Shown piece by piece: positions 1 through 6,843 of a DNA stretch of 33,563 nt. Numbering within the stretch: the stretch's first letter is position 1; the number at the start of each line of letters is the position of its first letter. The notes beneath the pieces are model-generated. The model saw nothing but the letters and a program-made list of their open reading frames with translations. It was not told the origin of the DNA and did no database searches. The stretch covers positions 1-33,563 of the forward strand of contig JADFOM010000001.1 of the NCBI GenBank assembly GCA_022562835.1, read 5' to 3'. Source of the stretch: Acidobacteriota bacterium (lineage in GTDB: Bacteria > Actinomycetota > Acidimicrobiia > Acidimicrobiales > SHLQ01). The position numbers and the translations under genes are program-made.

Positions 1-48
1 CCTAGCGGGCGGAGCGCAACCCGTGGACTCATTCGCACCTCAACCATC

Positions 49-314
49 CCGCCCCGGAGGGGCGGAGGGAGCTTCATGGCGCAGACAAATTGCCAAGGAG
101 CATCTTCACAACGTGCTCCGCGTACCTGTCTGCGTGCGTACGCGCACAGGCAGATGGCGCACTTGTCAACGCAACGCGCAAGTCCTTCGCCCCGCCGGGG
201 CGAAAAGGGGATGATGAACCGGTTTTCCACGGGTTCCGTCCGCCGCCGGCGGACTCCACCCGTGGCTACAACCCGTCGCCCCTCTGGGGCGAAAGCTCGC
301 CCCGTTGGGGCGAG
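49..314. repeat. Cluster of four CGCCCC-N3-GGGGCG hairpins
   Basis: Four short perfect hairpins share the core CGCCCC, a three-base loop, then GGGGCG. They are 49-65 (loop GGA), 186-204 (loop GCC, 8-bp stem starting TTCGCCCC), 276-292 (loop TCT) and 296-314 (loop GTT, 8-bp stem). The stem is conserved while the loop varies, so the structure is what is kept. The last two are separated by only three bases and could act as a paired (BIME-like) unit. They resemble REP-type elements; no associated transposase is in the window. Confidence 0.7.
227..265. repeat. Imperfect inverted repeat between the GC hairpins
   Basis: The arms CCACGGGT (227-234) and ACCCGTGG (258-265) pair over 8 bp. After a symmetric 3x3 internal mismatch (235-237 against 255-257), 238-244 pairs with 248-254 over 7 more bp, leaving a 3-base loop. 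The word ACCCGTGG also occurs near position 19, so the unit may be part of a larger repeated element that begins before the window. Confidence 0.6.
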
Positions 315-439
315 AGCGAGTAGCGGGCAGGGCAAGTCGTTGACCTGCCCCACCCGGCTCCCAGCGTCAGGAACTCCCGCCGATACTGTCACCGACCCGC
401 ATGCGGCTCGGCCAGATCGCCCGCGCAAAAACGAAGCAC

Positions 440-463
440 CGGTGAAGCATCCGTGCTTCACCG
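440..463. other. Perfect 10-bp stem hairpin
   Basis: CGGTGAAGCA (440-449) and TGCTTCACCG (454-463) form a perfect 10-bp stem with loop TCCG. No T-run follows, so it is not a canonical intrinsic terminator. It may be another repeat-type palindrome or a transcription-end structure for a gene left of the window. No function can be assigned. Confidence 0.5.
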
Positions 464-551
464 ATGCCGCTCGTTCTTGGGCGGGTAGTGCCTGAACTAC
501 CTCTGTCCCGCCGTCTGGTACGAGCCAAAGCGCGGTTGTGAAAGGAGGGAA

Positions 552-803
552 ATGATGCTGCCGACCTCCGTGTCAACAGGTTTGGAGCCTCGTTCCCGGA
601 CCGCCACGCAGCGCCCCGGGTGGCAATCTGTCGGTTCGATCATGGACATTGACCGCGACGCTTCCATCAGCCTTCTGCGGGGGCTTACTTGTTTCTGGGG
701 GGGCTTACTCGCCCCCTCATGGCCCAAGTTTTCGACGCGGATCACCGGCCCGACGACAGGCGGCTGTTTCCCTTCACCGGTCAGCCGCTGTGGTGTCCGA
801 TAG
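552..803 (+). CDS. Doubtful small ORF with a strong ribosome binding site
   Basis: The frame opens with two consecutive ATG codons (552 and 555) placed 3 and 6 bases after AGGAGG at 543-548, a near-ideal Shine-Dalgarno. The 83-residue product has no recognisable domain. It contains a Trp/Gly/Leu-rich stretch that corresponds to the GGGGGCTTACT repeat and reads like non-coding sequence. It is recorded only because of the ribosome binding site; the SD-like run may be chance in a G-rich context, or the remnant start of a decayed gene. Confidence 0.15.
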   Translation: MMLPTSVSTGLEPRSRTATQRPGWQSVGSIMDIDRDASISLLRGLTCFWGGLLAPSWPKFSTRITGPTTGGCFPSPVSRCGVR

Positions 804-1051
804 AAACATACCTCACGAATGATCAGCGGCAATCGGGCTTATTCCCCAGCTTAACATCTTGCTGTGAATGGTAGCCCAACTCGACTCTAAGGCATCAATC
901 CGTGGTGGGTGCGCTGGCGACAAGGGCTGCATCTTGGTTAAGAGGGTAAATACCCGAAATGGACCTACCGCGCAGGAATCCTTCGATTGTGCCACATTAT
1001 CGATCATCTGCTTCGATTTAGAGACATCGCCGACCGGAGGAGGCCTCCGAT

Positions 1052-1079
1052 TTGGCGCGACGGAACTGGTGGGTATAAT
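1052..1079 (+). promoter_or_regulatory. Predicted promoter of cmk, leaderless start
   Basis: A perfect -10 TATAAT lies at 1074-1079, with TTGGCG (4 of 6 to consensus) 16 bases upstream at 1052-1057. The ATG of cmk at 1087 is 8 bases after the -10, where transcription would be expected to start, and no Shine-Dalgarno separates them. The transcript therefore probably begins at or next to the start codon. Confidence 0.55.
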
Positions 1080-1086
1080 CCGTGCG

Positions 1087-1773
1087 ATGGTCATCACCAT
1101 CGATGGACCCGCCGGCTCCGGCAAGTCGACGGCGGCGCGCAAAGTCGCTGCCCGGCTTGAGGTTCCGTATCTCGATACCGGGGCGATGTATCGAGCCATC
1201 ACCCATGTGGCCCTGCTTCGGGGTATCCCTCTGGAGGACGAGCAAGCGGTCGTGGAGTTGGCCCGGCAAACGCGTCTGGAGGTCGATTGCGGGCCCACGC
1301 ACGCCAGAGTCAGAGCGGATGGGCATGACATTAGTGAGGCCGTCCGCAGCCTGAAAGTTACGCAAGCCACCGGCGCTGTAGCCCGAATCCAGCCGGTGCG
1401 CGACCTCATGGTGGCTGAGCAGCGGCGGTTGGGGCGCCGGCTCGGATCGTTCGTGACCGAAGGTCGCGACCAGGGCAGCATCGTCTTCCCGGATGCCGAC
1501 ATGAAATTCGTGCTCGAGGCCGAGCTGGAACAGCGGGCCTTGCGACGACTGCGAGACTTGCAGGTTGACGGCGAAGAGGTCGAGTTCAGGGAGGTGATCT
1601 ACGACCTGAAGACCCGTGATGCCAACGACTCGGTTCAGTGGTCCTCCCTCCTCCGGCCAGACGCCGCCATCGTCATCGATACGACCGACCTTTCGATCGC
1701 CCAAGTGGTGGACTGCCTTTTGGGTCACATCCGGGCCGTCATCCCCTGGCCGAACGCCTCGGCCCAAAGCTAA
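1087..1773 (+). CDS. cmk: Cytidylate kinase (CMP/dCMP kinase)
   Basis: The 228-residue product phosphorylates CMP and dCMP with ATP in the cytoplasm, feeding CTP and dCTP synthesis. It opens directly on the P-loop GPAGSGKST (residues 7-15), followed by YLDTGAMYRA, the NMP-binding element. Next come EGRDQGSIVFPDAD and a C-terminal DAAIVIDTTDLS strand, the usual order for bacterial Cmk, and the length is normal. The ATG at 1087 is chosen because it starts at the P-loop; upstream in-frame codons only add unrelated sequence. The EGRDQG form (rather than GRDIG) and the overall wording recall planctomycete enzymes more than actinobacterial ones. It is followed by a 432-base gap and the nrdJ fragment, so it is not part of the ilv region. 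The function call is secure; the lineage impression is from memory and needs a tree. Confidence 0.88.
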   Translation: MVITIDGPAGSGKSTAARKVAARLEVPYLDTGAMYRAITHVALLRGIPLEDEQAVVELARQTRLEVDCGPTHARVRADGHDISEAVRSLKVTQATGAVARIQPVRDLMVAEQRRLGRRLGSFVTEGRDQGSIVFPDADMKFVLEAELEQRALRRLRDLQVDGEEVEFREVIYDLKTRDANDSVQWSSLLRPDAAIVIDTTDLSIAQVVDCLLGHIRAVIPWPNASAQS

Positions 1774-2205
1774 CTCGTCACAGCCGTCATAGCCCCCTCT
1801 CGACGCTACCTAGCGTGGCGTTCGGCTAGCGGGAGGCTCTTCGGATCGGCCTTTCCTGGGGCTTTCCCGCCGATCTGGAATCGCAACTCCTGATACCACA
1901 ATAGGTTGGGTGCAAACCAAATATTTTCGTGTGAAATCATTTGACGAGGCCCACATAGTGGGGTAAGTTGAAGGGTGTTCGCAACATATAGTACCCGTTG
2001 CCGAGTTGCGGCTGTTGGGTGGGGGGCGTAGGGGCGACGTCGATTCCGGGCGGGCGGAGTCGGGTGGTTGGATCGATTGGCGCAGATTGCCCTGTCCAGC
2101 CTTGGCTGGCGGGTTAGAACCTTGCTGGCGGTTGACACGGATCAGCCGTTGGATTTCGAGCCAGGCGCGGCTCGGCGTGTTGCCGGTGAGGGCGTAGGGG
2201 TCGGC
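1774..2205. other. Intergenic region between cmk and the nrdJ fragment
   Basis: No gene is seen in these 432 bases. Just after cmk, GATCGGC (1844-1850) and GCCGATC (1869-1875) form a 7-bp stem around an 18-base loop, a weak transcription-end candidate with no T-run. A possible promoter for nrdJ is TTGACG at 1941-1946, a 17-base spacer and TAAGTT at 1964-1969. I looked for a cobalamin riboswitch, which would suit a B12-dependent reductase, and could not recognise one. Confidence 0.4.
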
Positions 2206-2757
2206 ATGCAGACGTGTCAGATCGACGATACTGGTGGCTGCGCGGACGTGGGCGACGACGAGATCAAGCTCGGGGACAACGCCCAGCGGGTGTTGAGGGC
2301 CCGGTATCTCAAGAAGGACGAATCCGGCCAGTGCGTCGAGACGCCGGCCGAGTTGTTCCGCAGGGTGGCCAAGTGCGTAGCCAAGGCGGAACGGCAGTAC
2401 AGCGGTAGCGAGGCGGCCCGCAGCGAGTGGGAGGATCGCTTCTATCGGCTGATGACCAGTCGTCGTTTCATGCCCAACAGTCCGACGTTGATGAACGCCG
2501 GTCGAGAGATGGGCATGCTCAGTGCATGTTTTGTGCTCCCCGTTGGAGACAGCATCGGGGAGATTTTCGATTCGATCAAACACACGGCCCTGATCCAGAA
2601 GGCGGGCGGTGGAACCGGATTCGCCTTCGACGAGCTACGCCCCACCGGCGACTATATCAGCAGCTCGGGCGGCACGACATGGGGTGGACGCGGGGCAACC
2701 GCCAGGGTGGGGAGCCGAGCGAGCGCTGCATCGCGTTCGGCGTCGTCATCGCCGTAG
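2206..2757 (+). pseudogene. nrdJ: Class II (B12-dependent) ribonucleotide reductase, N-terminal fragment
   Basis: The reading frame matches the start of adenosylcobalamin-dependent ribonucleotide reductase, which makes deoxynucleotides without oxygen. Visible family landmarks are RFMPNSPTLMNAGREMG, then LSACFVLPVGDS, whose Cys is a conserved active-site residue. These are followed by IKHTALIQKAGGGTGFAF and DYISSSGGTT. Homology ends abruptly after the last Thr (base 2679), where the family continues SGPxSF. The frame then runs through unrelated residues to a stop at 2757. Only about 158 residues of a protein usually 700-1200 long remain, so it cannot be functional. The ATG at 2206 is the likely start; the frame is open further upstream (ATG 2068) but that part shows no family similarity. 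The cut coincides with the cut end of the opposing nadD-like gene, so the truncation is a junction, not gradual decay. Confidence 0.8.
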
Positions 2758-3074
2758 AAGGCGGGGTCGTGAATCTGATGCCACTTGTCGGCGCCTAGTA
2801 CAAGTACCTCGAAGCCATCCGCGATGTCGACAAGCAACCGCGCCTCGGTCACCTGAACCTCGAGCCATGAACGATGCGACGCCTCCAGTTCGAGGACCGC
2901 GACCCGATCGTCGAGTGGCGACTGACAGTCGCCACTCTTGCCGAGGGGATCTGTCGAAAGGCTGAACACGACGACCCCGAGATCGTGAGAGCGCAGAGCG
3001 GCCTCACCGATCGCGAGGTGCGCGATGGTGGGCGGATCGAACGAGCCAGGAAAGACGCCACGACGTTGAGCCAC
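2652..3074 (-). pseudogene. NadD-like nucleotidyltransferase, 3'-truncated
   Basis: Reading leftward from GTG at 3074, the product begins GVFPGSFDPPTIAHLAIGEA, the start of the nicotinate-nucleotide adenylyltransferase/cytidylyltransferase fold. The usual GxFDPxHxGH is altered here to PPTIAH, so the first catalytic His is replaced by Thr. VLVLGADKW (the GAD turn) and LPTLAVAPRPP follow. Family similarity reaches about base 2680. The last residues, to the stop at 2652, are the antisense of the nrdJ fragment, and the ISSTxVR-type C-terminal motif is missing. A complete protein would be nearer 180-200 residues, so this is probably a broken gene. It is divergent from the ilv operon and may share the 3075-3123 region for its promoter. 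The exact member of the superfamily is uncertain. Confidence 0.65.
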
Positions 3075-3123
3075 CTGTCGACTTTACTAGCGGCATGCTC
3101 AGCCGAACGCCACCGAAACCTGG

Positions 3124-3152
3124 TTGTAGTCGCGATGGCGGTTGGGCATACT
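3124..3152 (+). promoter_or_regulatory. Predicted promoter of the ilv operon leader
   Basis: TTGTAG at 3124-3129 and CATACT at 3147-3152 are separated by 17 bases. Transcription would start about seven bases later, at 3159-3160, which is the GTG that opens the leader peptide. This suggests a leaderless leader-peptide mRNA, a common arrangement in actinobacteria. The two hexamers are only moderate matches. Confidence 0.45.
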
Positions 3153-3159
3153 TACCGCT

Positions 3160-3207
3160 GTGGAGAACTATTCGCTCGAACCAGCCGAAGTAGTAGTACT
3201 CCAGTAG
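3160..3207 (+). CDS. ilv leader peptide with Val-Val-Val-Leu control codons
   Basis: A 15-residue frame from GTG 3160 to TAG 3205-3207 reads MENYSLEPAEVVVLQ. Three consecutive GTA valine codons (3190-3198) and a CTC leucine codon stand four codons or fewer before the stop. Immediately after it come a 10-bp hairpin and an intrinsic terminator, upstream of ilvB. This is the architecture of ribosome-mediated attenuation in branched-chain amino acid operons: when charged tRNA-Val or tRNA-Leu is short, the ribosome stalls on these codons and termination is avoided. GTA is an uncommon Val codon in such GC-rich DNA, which would sharpen the response. There is no Shine-Dalgarno; the predicted transcript starts at the GTG. 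A longer in-frame-shifted ORF also crosses this region but has no control codons. Confidence 0.7.
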   Translation: MENYSLEPAEVVVLQ

Positions 3208-3263
3208 CGCGCGGGTTCTTCCCGTGCGCTTGACCTCCCAGCCGGGGGGTCGTTCTCATTTTT
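3206..3263 (+). terminator. Attenuator hairpins and terminator upstream of ilvB
   Basis: The first hairpin pairs 3206-3215 with 3221-3230 (10 bp including one G-T, loop TTCTT); it overlaps the leader stop codon. The second pairs GACCTCCC (3232-3239) with GGGGGGTC (3244-3251) around the loop AGCC. It is followed by GTTCTCATTTTT, with five T at 3259-3263, making a good intrinsic terminator. An alternative partner for the first hairpin is seen at 3178-3185, which can pair with 3211-3218 (GAACC/GGTTC core) over the Glu-Pro-Ala codons. The switch that prevents terminator formation was not resolved by eye. Confidence 0.65.
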
Positions 3264-3331
3264 GCCCCGAAGTTTGCAAGATCTACCAACGAAATGCAGC
3301 GTGAAACCATGAATAACTCAGGAGAACGCAG

Positions 3332-5068
3332 ATGAAGATTGACGGTGGCCGCGCCCTCATACGTTCACTCGAGGCCGAGGGCGTAGAGGTAATGTTTGGG
3401 CTTCCCGGCGGAGCGATTCTGCCCGTCTATGACCCGATCATCGACTCGTCTATCCGCCACATCCTCGTTCGCCACGAACAAGGCGCTGGACACATGGCCG
3501 AGGGTTATGCCCATGCAACCGGTCGCCCCGGTGTCGTGATGGTCACCTCAGGTCCGGCTGCGACCAATGTTGTGACACCACTCTGTGACGCCTATCTGGA
3601 TTCGGTCCCGCTCGTTTGCATTACCGGACAGGTTCCCTACGCGGCGATCGGCACCGACGCGTTTCAAGAATGTGACACGACCGGAATAACGATGTCGGTC
3701 ACCAAGCACAACTTTCTAGTTTCGGAGGCGGCCGACATCCCCCAGGTCATCCACGATGCGTTTCACATCGCGACGACCGGCCGACCCGGCCCCGTACTGG
3801 TCGACATCCCAAAGGATATTGTCGATCCGAACAATCCGAACTCGGCACTCGACTGGTACGAACCAACCGGTCACGCTCTGCCCGGGTACCACCCACAGCT
3901 AGACGGTGATCCGGCCGACGTTGCCGCGGCAGTCGATCTGTTGTTGGCGTCTGAGAGACCCGTTATCTACGCCGGGGGCGGCATCCTCAAGGCGCGCGCG
4001 GCGGAGTCGTTGCGTGAGTTTGCCGAGCTCACCAACATCCATGTCGTCACCACCCTGATGGCCCGGGGGGCGTTCCCCGACGACCATGCGTTGGCTCTCG
4101 GCATGCCTGGGATGCACGGCAACTACACAGCGGTTACCGCGATGCAGGAGGCCGACCTGTTGATCGCACTCGGCAGTCGATTCGATGATCGCGTGACCGG
4201 CAAGGTCGACGGGTTCGCGCCGGATGCCAAGATCATCCACGTCGATATCGACCCAGCAGAGCTCGGCAAGGTGCGTCTTGCGCAAGCCGCGATCACCGGC
4301 GATGCGAAACGAGTGATCGACCAGCTCATCGCAGAACTGCGCCGCCGCGGCGAGTCCGGAGCCGACACCAGCGCATGGAAGGCCAAGCTCAGTGGTTGGC
4401 AGGAGCGCTATCCGCTGACCTATGAACAGTCCGAACCCGGCGAGCTCCTCAAGCCGCAGTACGTCGTGGAACAGCTGCGTGACCATTCCCCCGAGGACAC
4501 GATCATGACGTCTGGGGTTGGTCAGCATCAGATGTTTGCGAGCCAGTATTGGACGTTCCGCCATCCCTACACCTGGGTCAATTCGGGTGGGTTGGGCACC
4601 ATGGGGTTCTCGATTCCTGCTGCGATCGGGGCGAAGGTCGGCATGCCGGATCGCACGGTCTGGTCAATCGACGGCGACGGGTGTTTCCAGATGACAGCCC
4701 AGGAGCTGGTGACAGCATCGATGGAGAAGATCCCCATCAAGGTCGCCTTGTTGAACAACGCCTACCTCGGGATGGTTCGTCAATGGCAGGAAATGTTCTA
4801 CGAGGAGCGCTTCAGCGAAGTGCACCTGAGCCACGACCTTCCTGACTATGTCGGTTGGGCGAAGTCGATGGGTTGTGAAGCTCTGCGCGTCGAATCGCCT
4901 GAAGAGGTCGCTCCGGCGATCGAAAAGGCGAACGACATCAACGACCGTCCCGTGGTCCTGGAGTTCCGCACCGACCCCCGCGAAAAAGTGTTCCCGATGG
5001 TTGCGTCGGGCCAAACCAACTCCGAGATCATGGTCCACCCCAGCCAGGACCAGCCGGGAGCATCGTGA
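3332..5068 (+). CDS. ilvB: Acetolactate synthase, large (catalytic) subunit
   Basis: The 578-residue thiamine-diphosphate enzyme joins two pyruvates to acetolactate, or pyruvate with 2-ketobutyrate, the first common step of Val, Leu and Ile synthesis. FGLPGGAILPVYD leads to RHEQGAGHMAEGYA, in which Glu49 is the catalytic glutamate that activates the cofactor. A central FAD/dimer domain follows (about 190-340). The C-terminal ThDP/Mg motif starts with GDG at 448-450 and ends with NN at 475-476. The ATG at 3332 has an AGGAGA ribosome site about 8 bases upstream and the length is normal. It is the first structural gene after the attenuator and overlaps ilvN by ATGA/TGA, indicating translational coupling. 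Valine feedback would come through IlvN. No anomalies were seen. Confidence 0.95.
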   Translation: MKIDGGRALIRSLEAEGVEVMFGLPGGAILPVYDPIIDSSIRHILVRHEQGAGHMAEGYAHATGRPGVVMVTSGPAATNVVTPLCDAYLDSVPLVCITGQVPYAAIGTDAFQECDTTGITMSVTKHNFLVSEAADIPQVIHDAFHIATTGRPGPVLVDIPKDIVDPNNPNSALDWYEPTGHALPGYHPQLDGDPADVAAAVDLLLASERPVIYAGGGILKARAAESLREFAELTNIHVVTTLMARGAFPDDHALALGMPGMHGNYTAVTAMQEADLLIALGSRFDDRVTGKVDGFAPDAKIIHVDIDPAELGKVRLAQAAITGDAKRVIDQLIAELRRRGESGADTSAWKAKLSGWQERYPLTYEQSEPGELLKPQYVVEQLRDHSPEDTIMTSGVGQHQMFASQYWTFRHPYTWVNSGGLGTMGFSIPAAIGAKVGMPDRTVWSIDGDGCFQMTAQELVTASMEKIPIKVALLNNAYLGMVRQWQEMFYEERFSEVHLSHDLPDYVGWAKSMGCEALRVESPEEVAPAIEKANDINDRPVVLEFRTDPREKVFPMVASGQTNSEIMVHPSQDQPGAS

Positions 5069-5556
5069 TGACCAAGCACCACACGATCGTTACGACCGTC
5101 GAAAACAAGCCCGGTGTGCTCGCTCGGGTCGCTGGCCTGTTCGCCCGCCGGGGATTCAACATCGAGTCGTTGGCGGTGGCGCCGACCGACGACGAGGCCT
5201 TCAGCCGCATCACTTTTGTGGTCGACGTCGAGTCTGCACCACTCGAACAAGTGGTCAAGCAGCTCGACAAGCTGATCAACGTCGTCGAAATCGTCGAACT
5301 CGATCCGACCGAATCAGTAGCGCTCGAGTTGCTCATGATCAAGATCGAGGCTCAGGACCCGAGCGGGCTCGCAGAGCTCATCGAGTCGTTCGAGGCGACG
5401 ATCTTGGAGGAGCGCGGCAATCACTTCCTAGTAACAATGACCGATGACTCGGTCCGATTGGACGATTTCGAAGAACGGCTGCGACCCTTTGGGATCGCAG
5501 AGGTGCAACGCACCGGAAAAGTTGCGTTGCGATCGCTCGACGCGCCCGAGCGCTGA
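5068..5556 (+). CDS. ilvN: Acetolactate synthase, small (regulatory) subunit
   Basis: A 162-residue protein (163 if the GTG at 5065 is used) with the N-terminal ACT domain, HHTIVTTVENKPGVLARVAGL then RRGFNIESLAVAPT. This domain binds valine and gives feedback inhibition of IlvB. The second half (about 80-160) is the small-subunit C-terminal domain, ending RTGKVALRSL. Its ATG overlaps the ilvB stop codon, and an internal ribosome site is not obvious, so translation probably depends on ilvB. Length and motifs are typical of the IlvN/IlvH family. It is followed after 66 bases by ilvC. Confidence 0.94.
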   Translation: MTKHHTIVTTVENKPGVLARVAGLFARRGFNIESLAVAPTDDEAFSRITFVVDVESAPLEQVVKQLDKLINVVEIVELDPTESVALELLMIKIEAQDPSGLAELIESFEATILEERGNHFLVTMTDDSVRLDDFEERLRPFGIAEVQRTGKVALRSLDAPER

Positions 5557-5622
5557 ACTAACCCACGAGCAAGAATCAACAACGACGCGTCCGCCGGACG
5601 GGTCCAAACCGAAAGGCACACC

Positions 5623-6654
5623 GTGGCGAACATCTACTATGAGGCCGACGCGGACCGATCCCACATCGCGAACCGAAAGGTGGCGATTCTCGGATATGGC
5701 TCGCAGGGCCACGCTCACGCACTCAACCTCAAGGAATCTGGCATCGACGTGCGGGTTGGTTTGCGCGAAGGTTCAGGTTCTGTCGCCAAGGCGTCCGCTG
5801 CCGGCCTAGCGGTGGCTTCGATCGCTGACGCCGTCGCGGAGGCCGACATCATCATGCTGCTTCTGCCCGACACCGAGCAGGCAGACATCTACAGCGAACA
5901 CATCGCCCCGAACCTCGAAGCCGGCAATGCGCTCGCATTCGCTCACGGCTTCAACATTCGGTTTGATCTGATCAATCCGCCCGAGGATGTCGACGTGATC
6001 ATGATCGCGCCTAAGGGCCCCGGTCACCTCGTGCGCCGCACCTACACAGAGGGTGGCGGCGTGCCATGTCTAATCGCGGTGGAAAACGACGCATCGGGCT
6101 CGGCCAAAGAGCTCGCGTTGGCCTATGCCGACGCGATCGGTGGGGCACGAGCCGGTGTCATAGAAACGACTTTCACCGAGGAATGTGAGACCGACTTGTT
6201 CGGCGAGCAGGTCGTGCTCTGTGGCGGGACGACATCGTTGGTTCAGAGTGCCTTCGAAACACTTGTCGCCGCCGGCTACCAGCCAGAGGTCGCTTACTTC
6301 GAGTGTCTCCACGAACTGAAGCTGATCGTCGATCTCATGTACGAACAGGGCATCGCGGGGATGCGTTACTCGATCTCGGACACCGCGGAGTACGGCGATC
6401 TCAGTCGGGGGCCGCGCATCATCGACGACAACGTTCGCGCCACGATGCGCCAGATCCTCACCGAAATTCAGGATGGCACCTTTGCCGAAGAGTGGGTCGC
6501 CGAATCCAAGGGTGGACGCAAGAACTTTCACCGGCTCGAGGAGGAGGGCCAGAAGCAACGCATCGAGGTCGTAGGAGCCGAGCTGCGCCGAATGATGCCG
6601 TGGATTGCGGAAGGCAAGCAGGATGTGCGCGAAGCCTCGGGCGGTCAGGGTTGA
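5623..6654 (+). CDS. ilvC: Ketol-acid reductoisomerase (class I)
   Basis: The 343-residue enzyme performs the Mg-dependent alkyl migration and NADPH reduction of acetolactate to dihydroxyisovalerate, the second step after IlvBN. The Rossmann motif GYGSQGHAHA is at residues 24-33. APKGPGHLVRRTY and ETTFTEECETDLFGEQ carry the metal-binding acidic residues. HELKLIVDLMYEQG and the SDTAEYGD segment complete the short (class I) knotted C-terminal domain. The GTG start at 5623 has GAAAGG upstream; the next upstream frame is not coding. It is the last gene of the operon and is followed by a large palindromic repeat that may end transcription. Confidence 0.95.
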   Translation: MANIYYEADADRSHIANRKVAILGYGSQGHAHALNLKESGIDVRVGLREGSGSVAKASAAGLAVASIADAVAEADIIMLLLPDTEQADIYSEHIAPNLEAGNALAFAHGFNIRFDLINPPEDVDVIMIAPKGPGHLVRRTYTEGGGVPCLIAVENDASGSAKELALAYADAIGGARAGVIETTFTEECETDLFGEQVVLCGGTTSLVQSAFETLVAAGYQPEVAYFECLHELKLIVDLMYEQGIAGMRYSISDTAEYGDLSRGPRIIDDNVRATMRQILTEIQDGTFAEEWVAESKGGRKNFHRLEEEGQKQRIEVVGAELRRMMPWIAEGKQDVREASGGQG

Positions 6655-6671
6655 TACTTGCTGCTAGTTGA

Positions 6672-6746
6672 GAACCGGTGTCAGACACCCAGCGCAGTGC
6701 CGGTTTGGCGGGTGCGTTCTTTGCGCTGTGTGTCTGACACCGGTTC
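6672..6746. repeat. Large inverted repeat built on GGTGTCAGACACC
   Basis: Two 24-base arms, 6672-6695 and 6723-6746, are inverted copies with a single mismatch, separated by 27 bases. Each arm contains GAACCGGTGTCAGACAC, built on the odd palindrome GGTGTC-A-GACACC. It lies directly after ilvC and before metY, so it may end ilv transcription without a T-run. The same core returns after the whiB-like gene at 17365-17398, showing a dispersed family. It resembles REP elements of the kind mobilised by TnpA(REP)/RAYT transposases; none is present here. Confidence 0.8.
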
Positions 6747-6843
6747 GCGCTGGCCAGCGGTATTGCCCTCGTTCGGCTTGACCACATAGGGTCTGCGAGA
6801 TTCGCGGTGTGTTAGCGCCGCTGCAGCAAACGGGGAGTACAAC

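Larger units (their letters stand above)
1..1086. other. Repeat-rich region without a convincing gene
   Basis: No reading frame here looks like a known protein. The overlapping short frames in 23-500 translate to Arg/Pro/Ser-rich sequence typical of read-through of GC-rich repeats. The left 320 bases hold four GC-rich hairpins and one longer inverted repeat (listed separately). The stretch 480-870 has the motif GGGGGCTTACT repeated about 20 bases apart near 680-710. It also has a near-perfect Shine-Dalgarno AGGAGG at 543-548. Nothing resembling a tRNA or rRNA was seen. Hairpin clusters of this kind between genes fit the planctomycete-like impression given by the following cmk, but that is inference. 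Confidence 0.6.

Noticed and set aside
49..314. CRISPR array
   Set aside because: The repeated units are short palindromes of about 17 bases with irregular spacing and no unique spacers of uniform length; no cas genes are present.
497..832. Minus-strand 111-codon frame
   Set aside because: No recognisable domain, no ribosome binding site, and it reads through the G-rich repeats.
1018..1767. Minus-strand frame of 249 codons opposite cmk
   Set aside because: It is a shadow of cmk, which has all family motifs.
1774..2205. Cobalamin riboswitch before nrdJ
   Set aside because: No B12-box-like sequence or credible multi-stem structure could be identified by eye.
2640..2757. Intein or group I/II intron inside nrdJ
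   Set aside because: RNR genes often host these, but the residue after the break is Trp rather than Cys/Ser, no splicing-domain motifs follow, and the next sequence is a recognisable opposite-strand gene.
3899..4564. Long antisense frame within ilvB (221 codons)
   Set aside because: It is the reverse shadow of a well-conserved ilvB region in GC-rich DNA, with no known domain.
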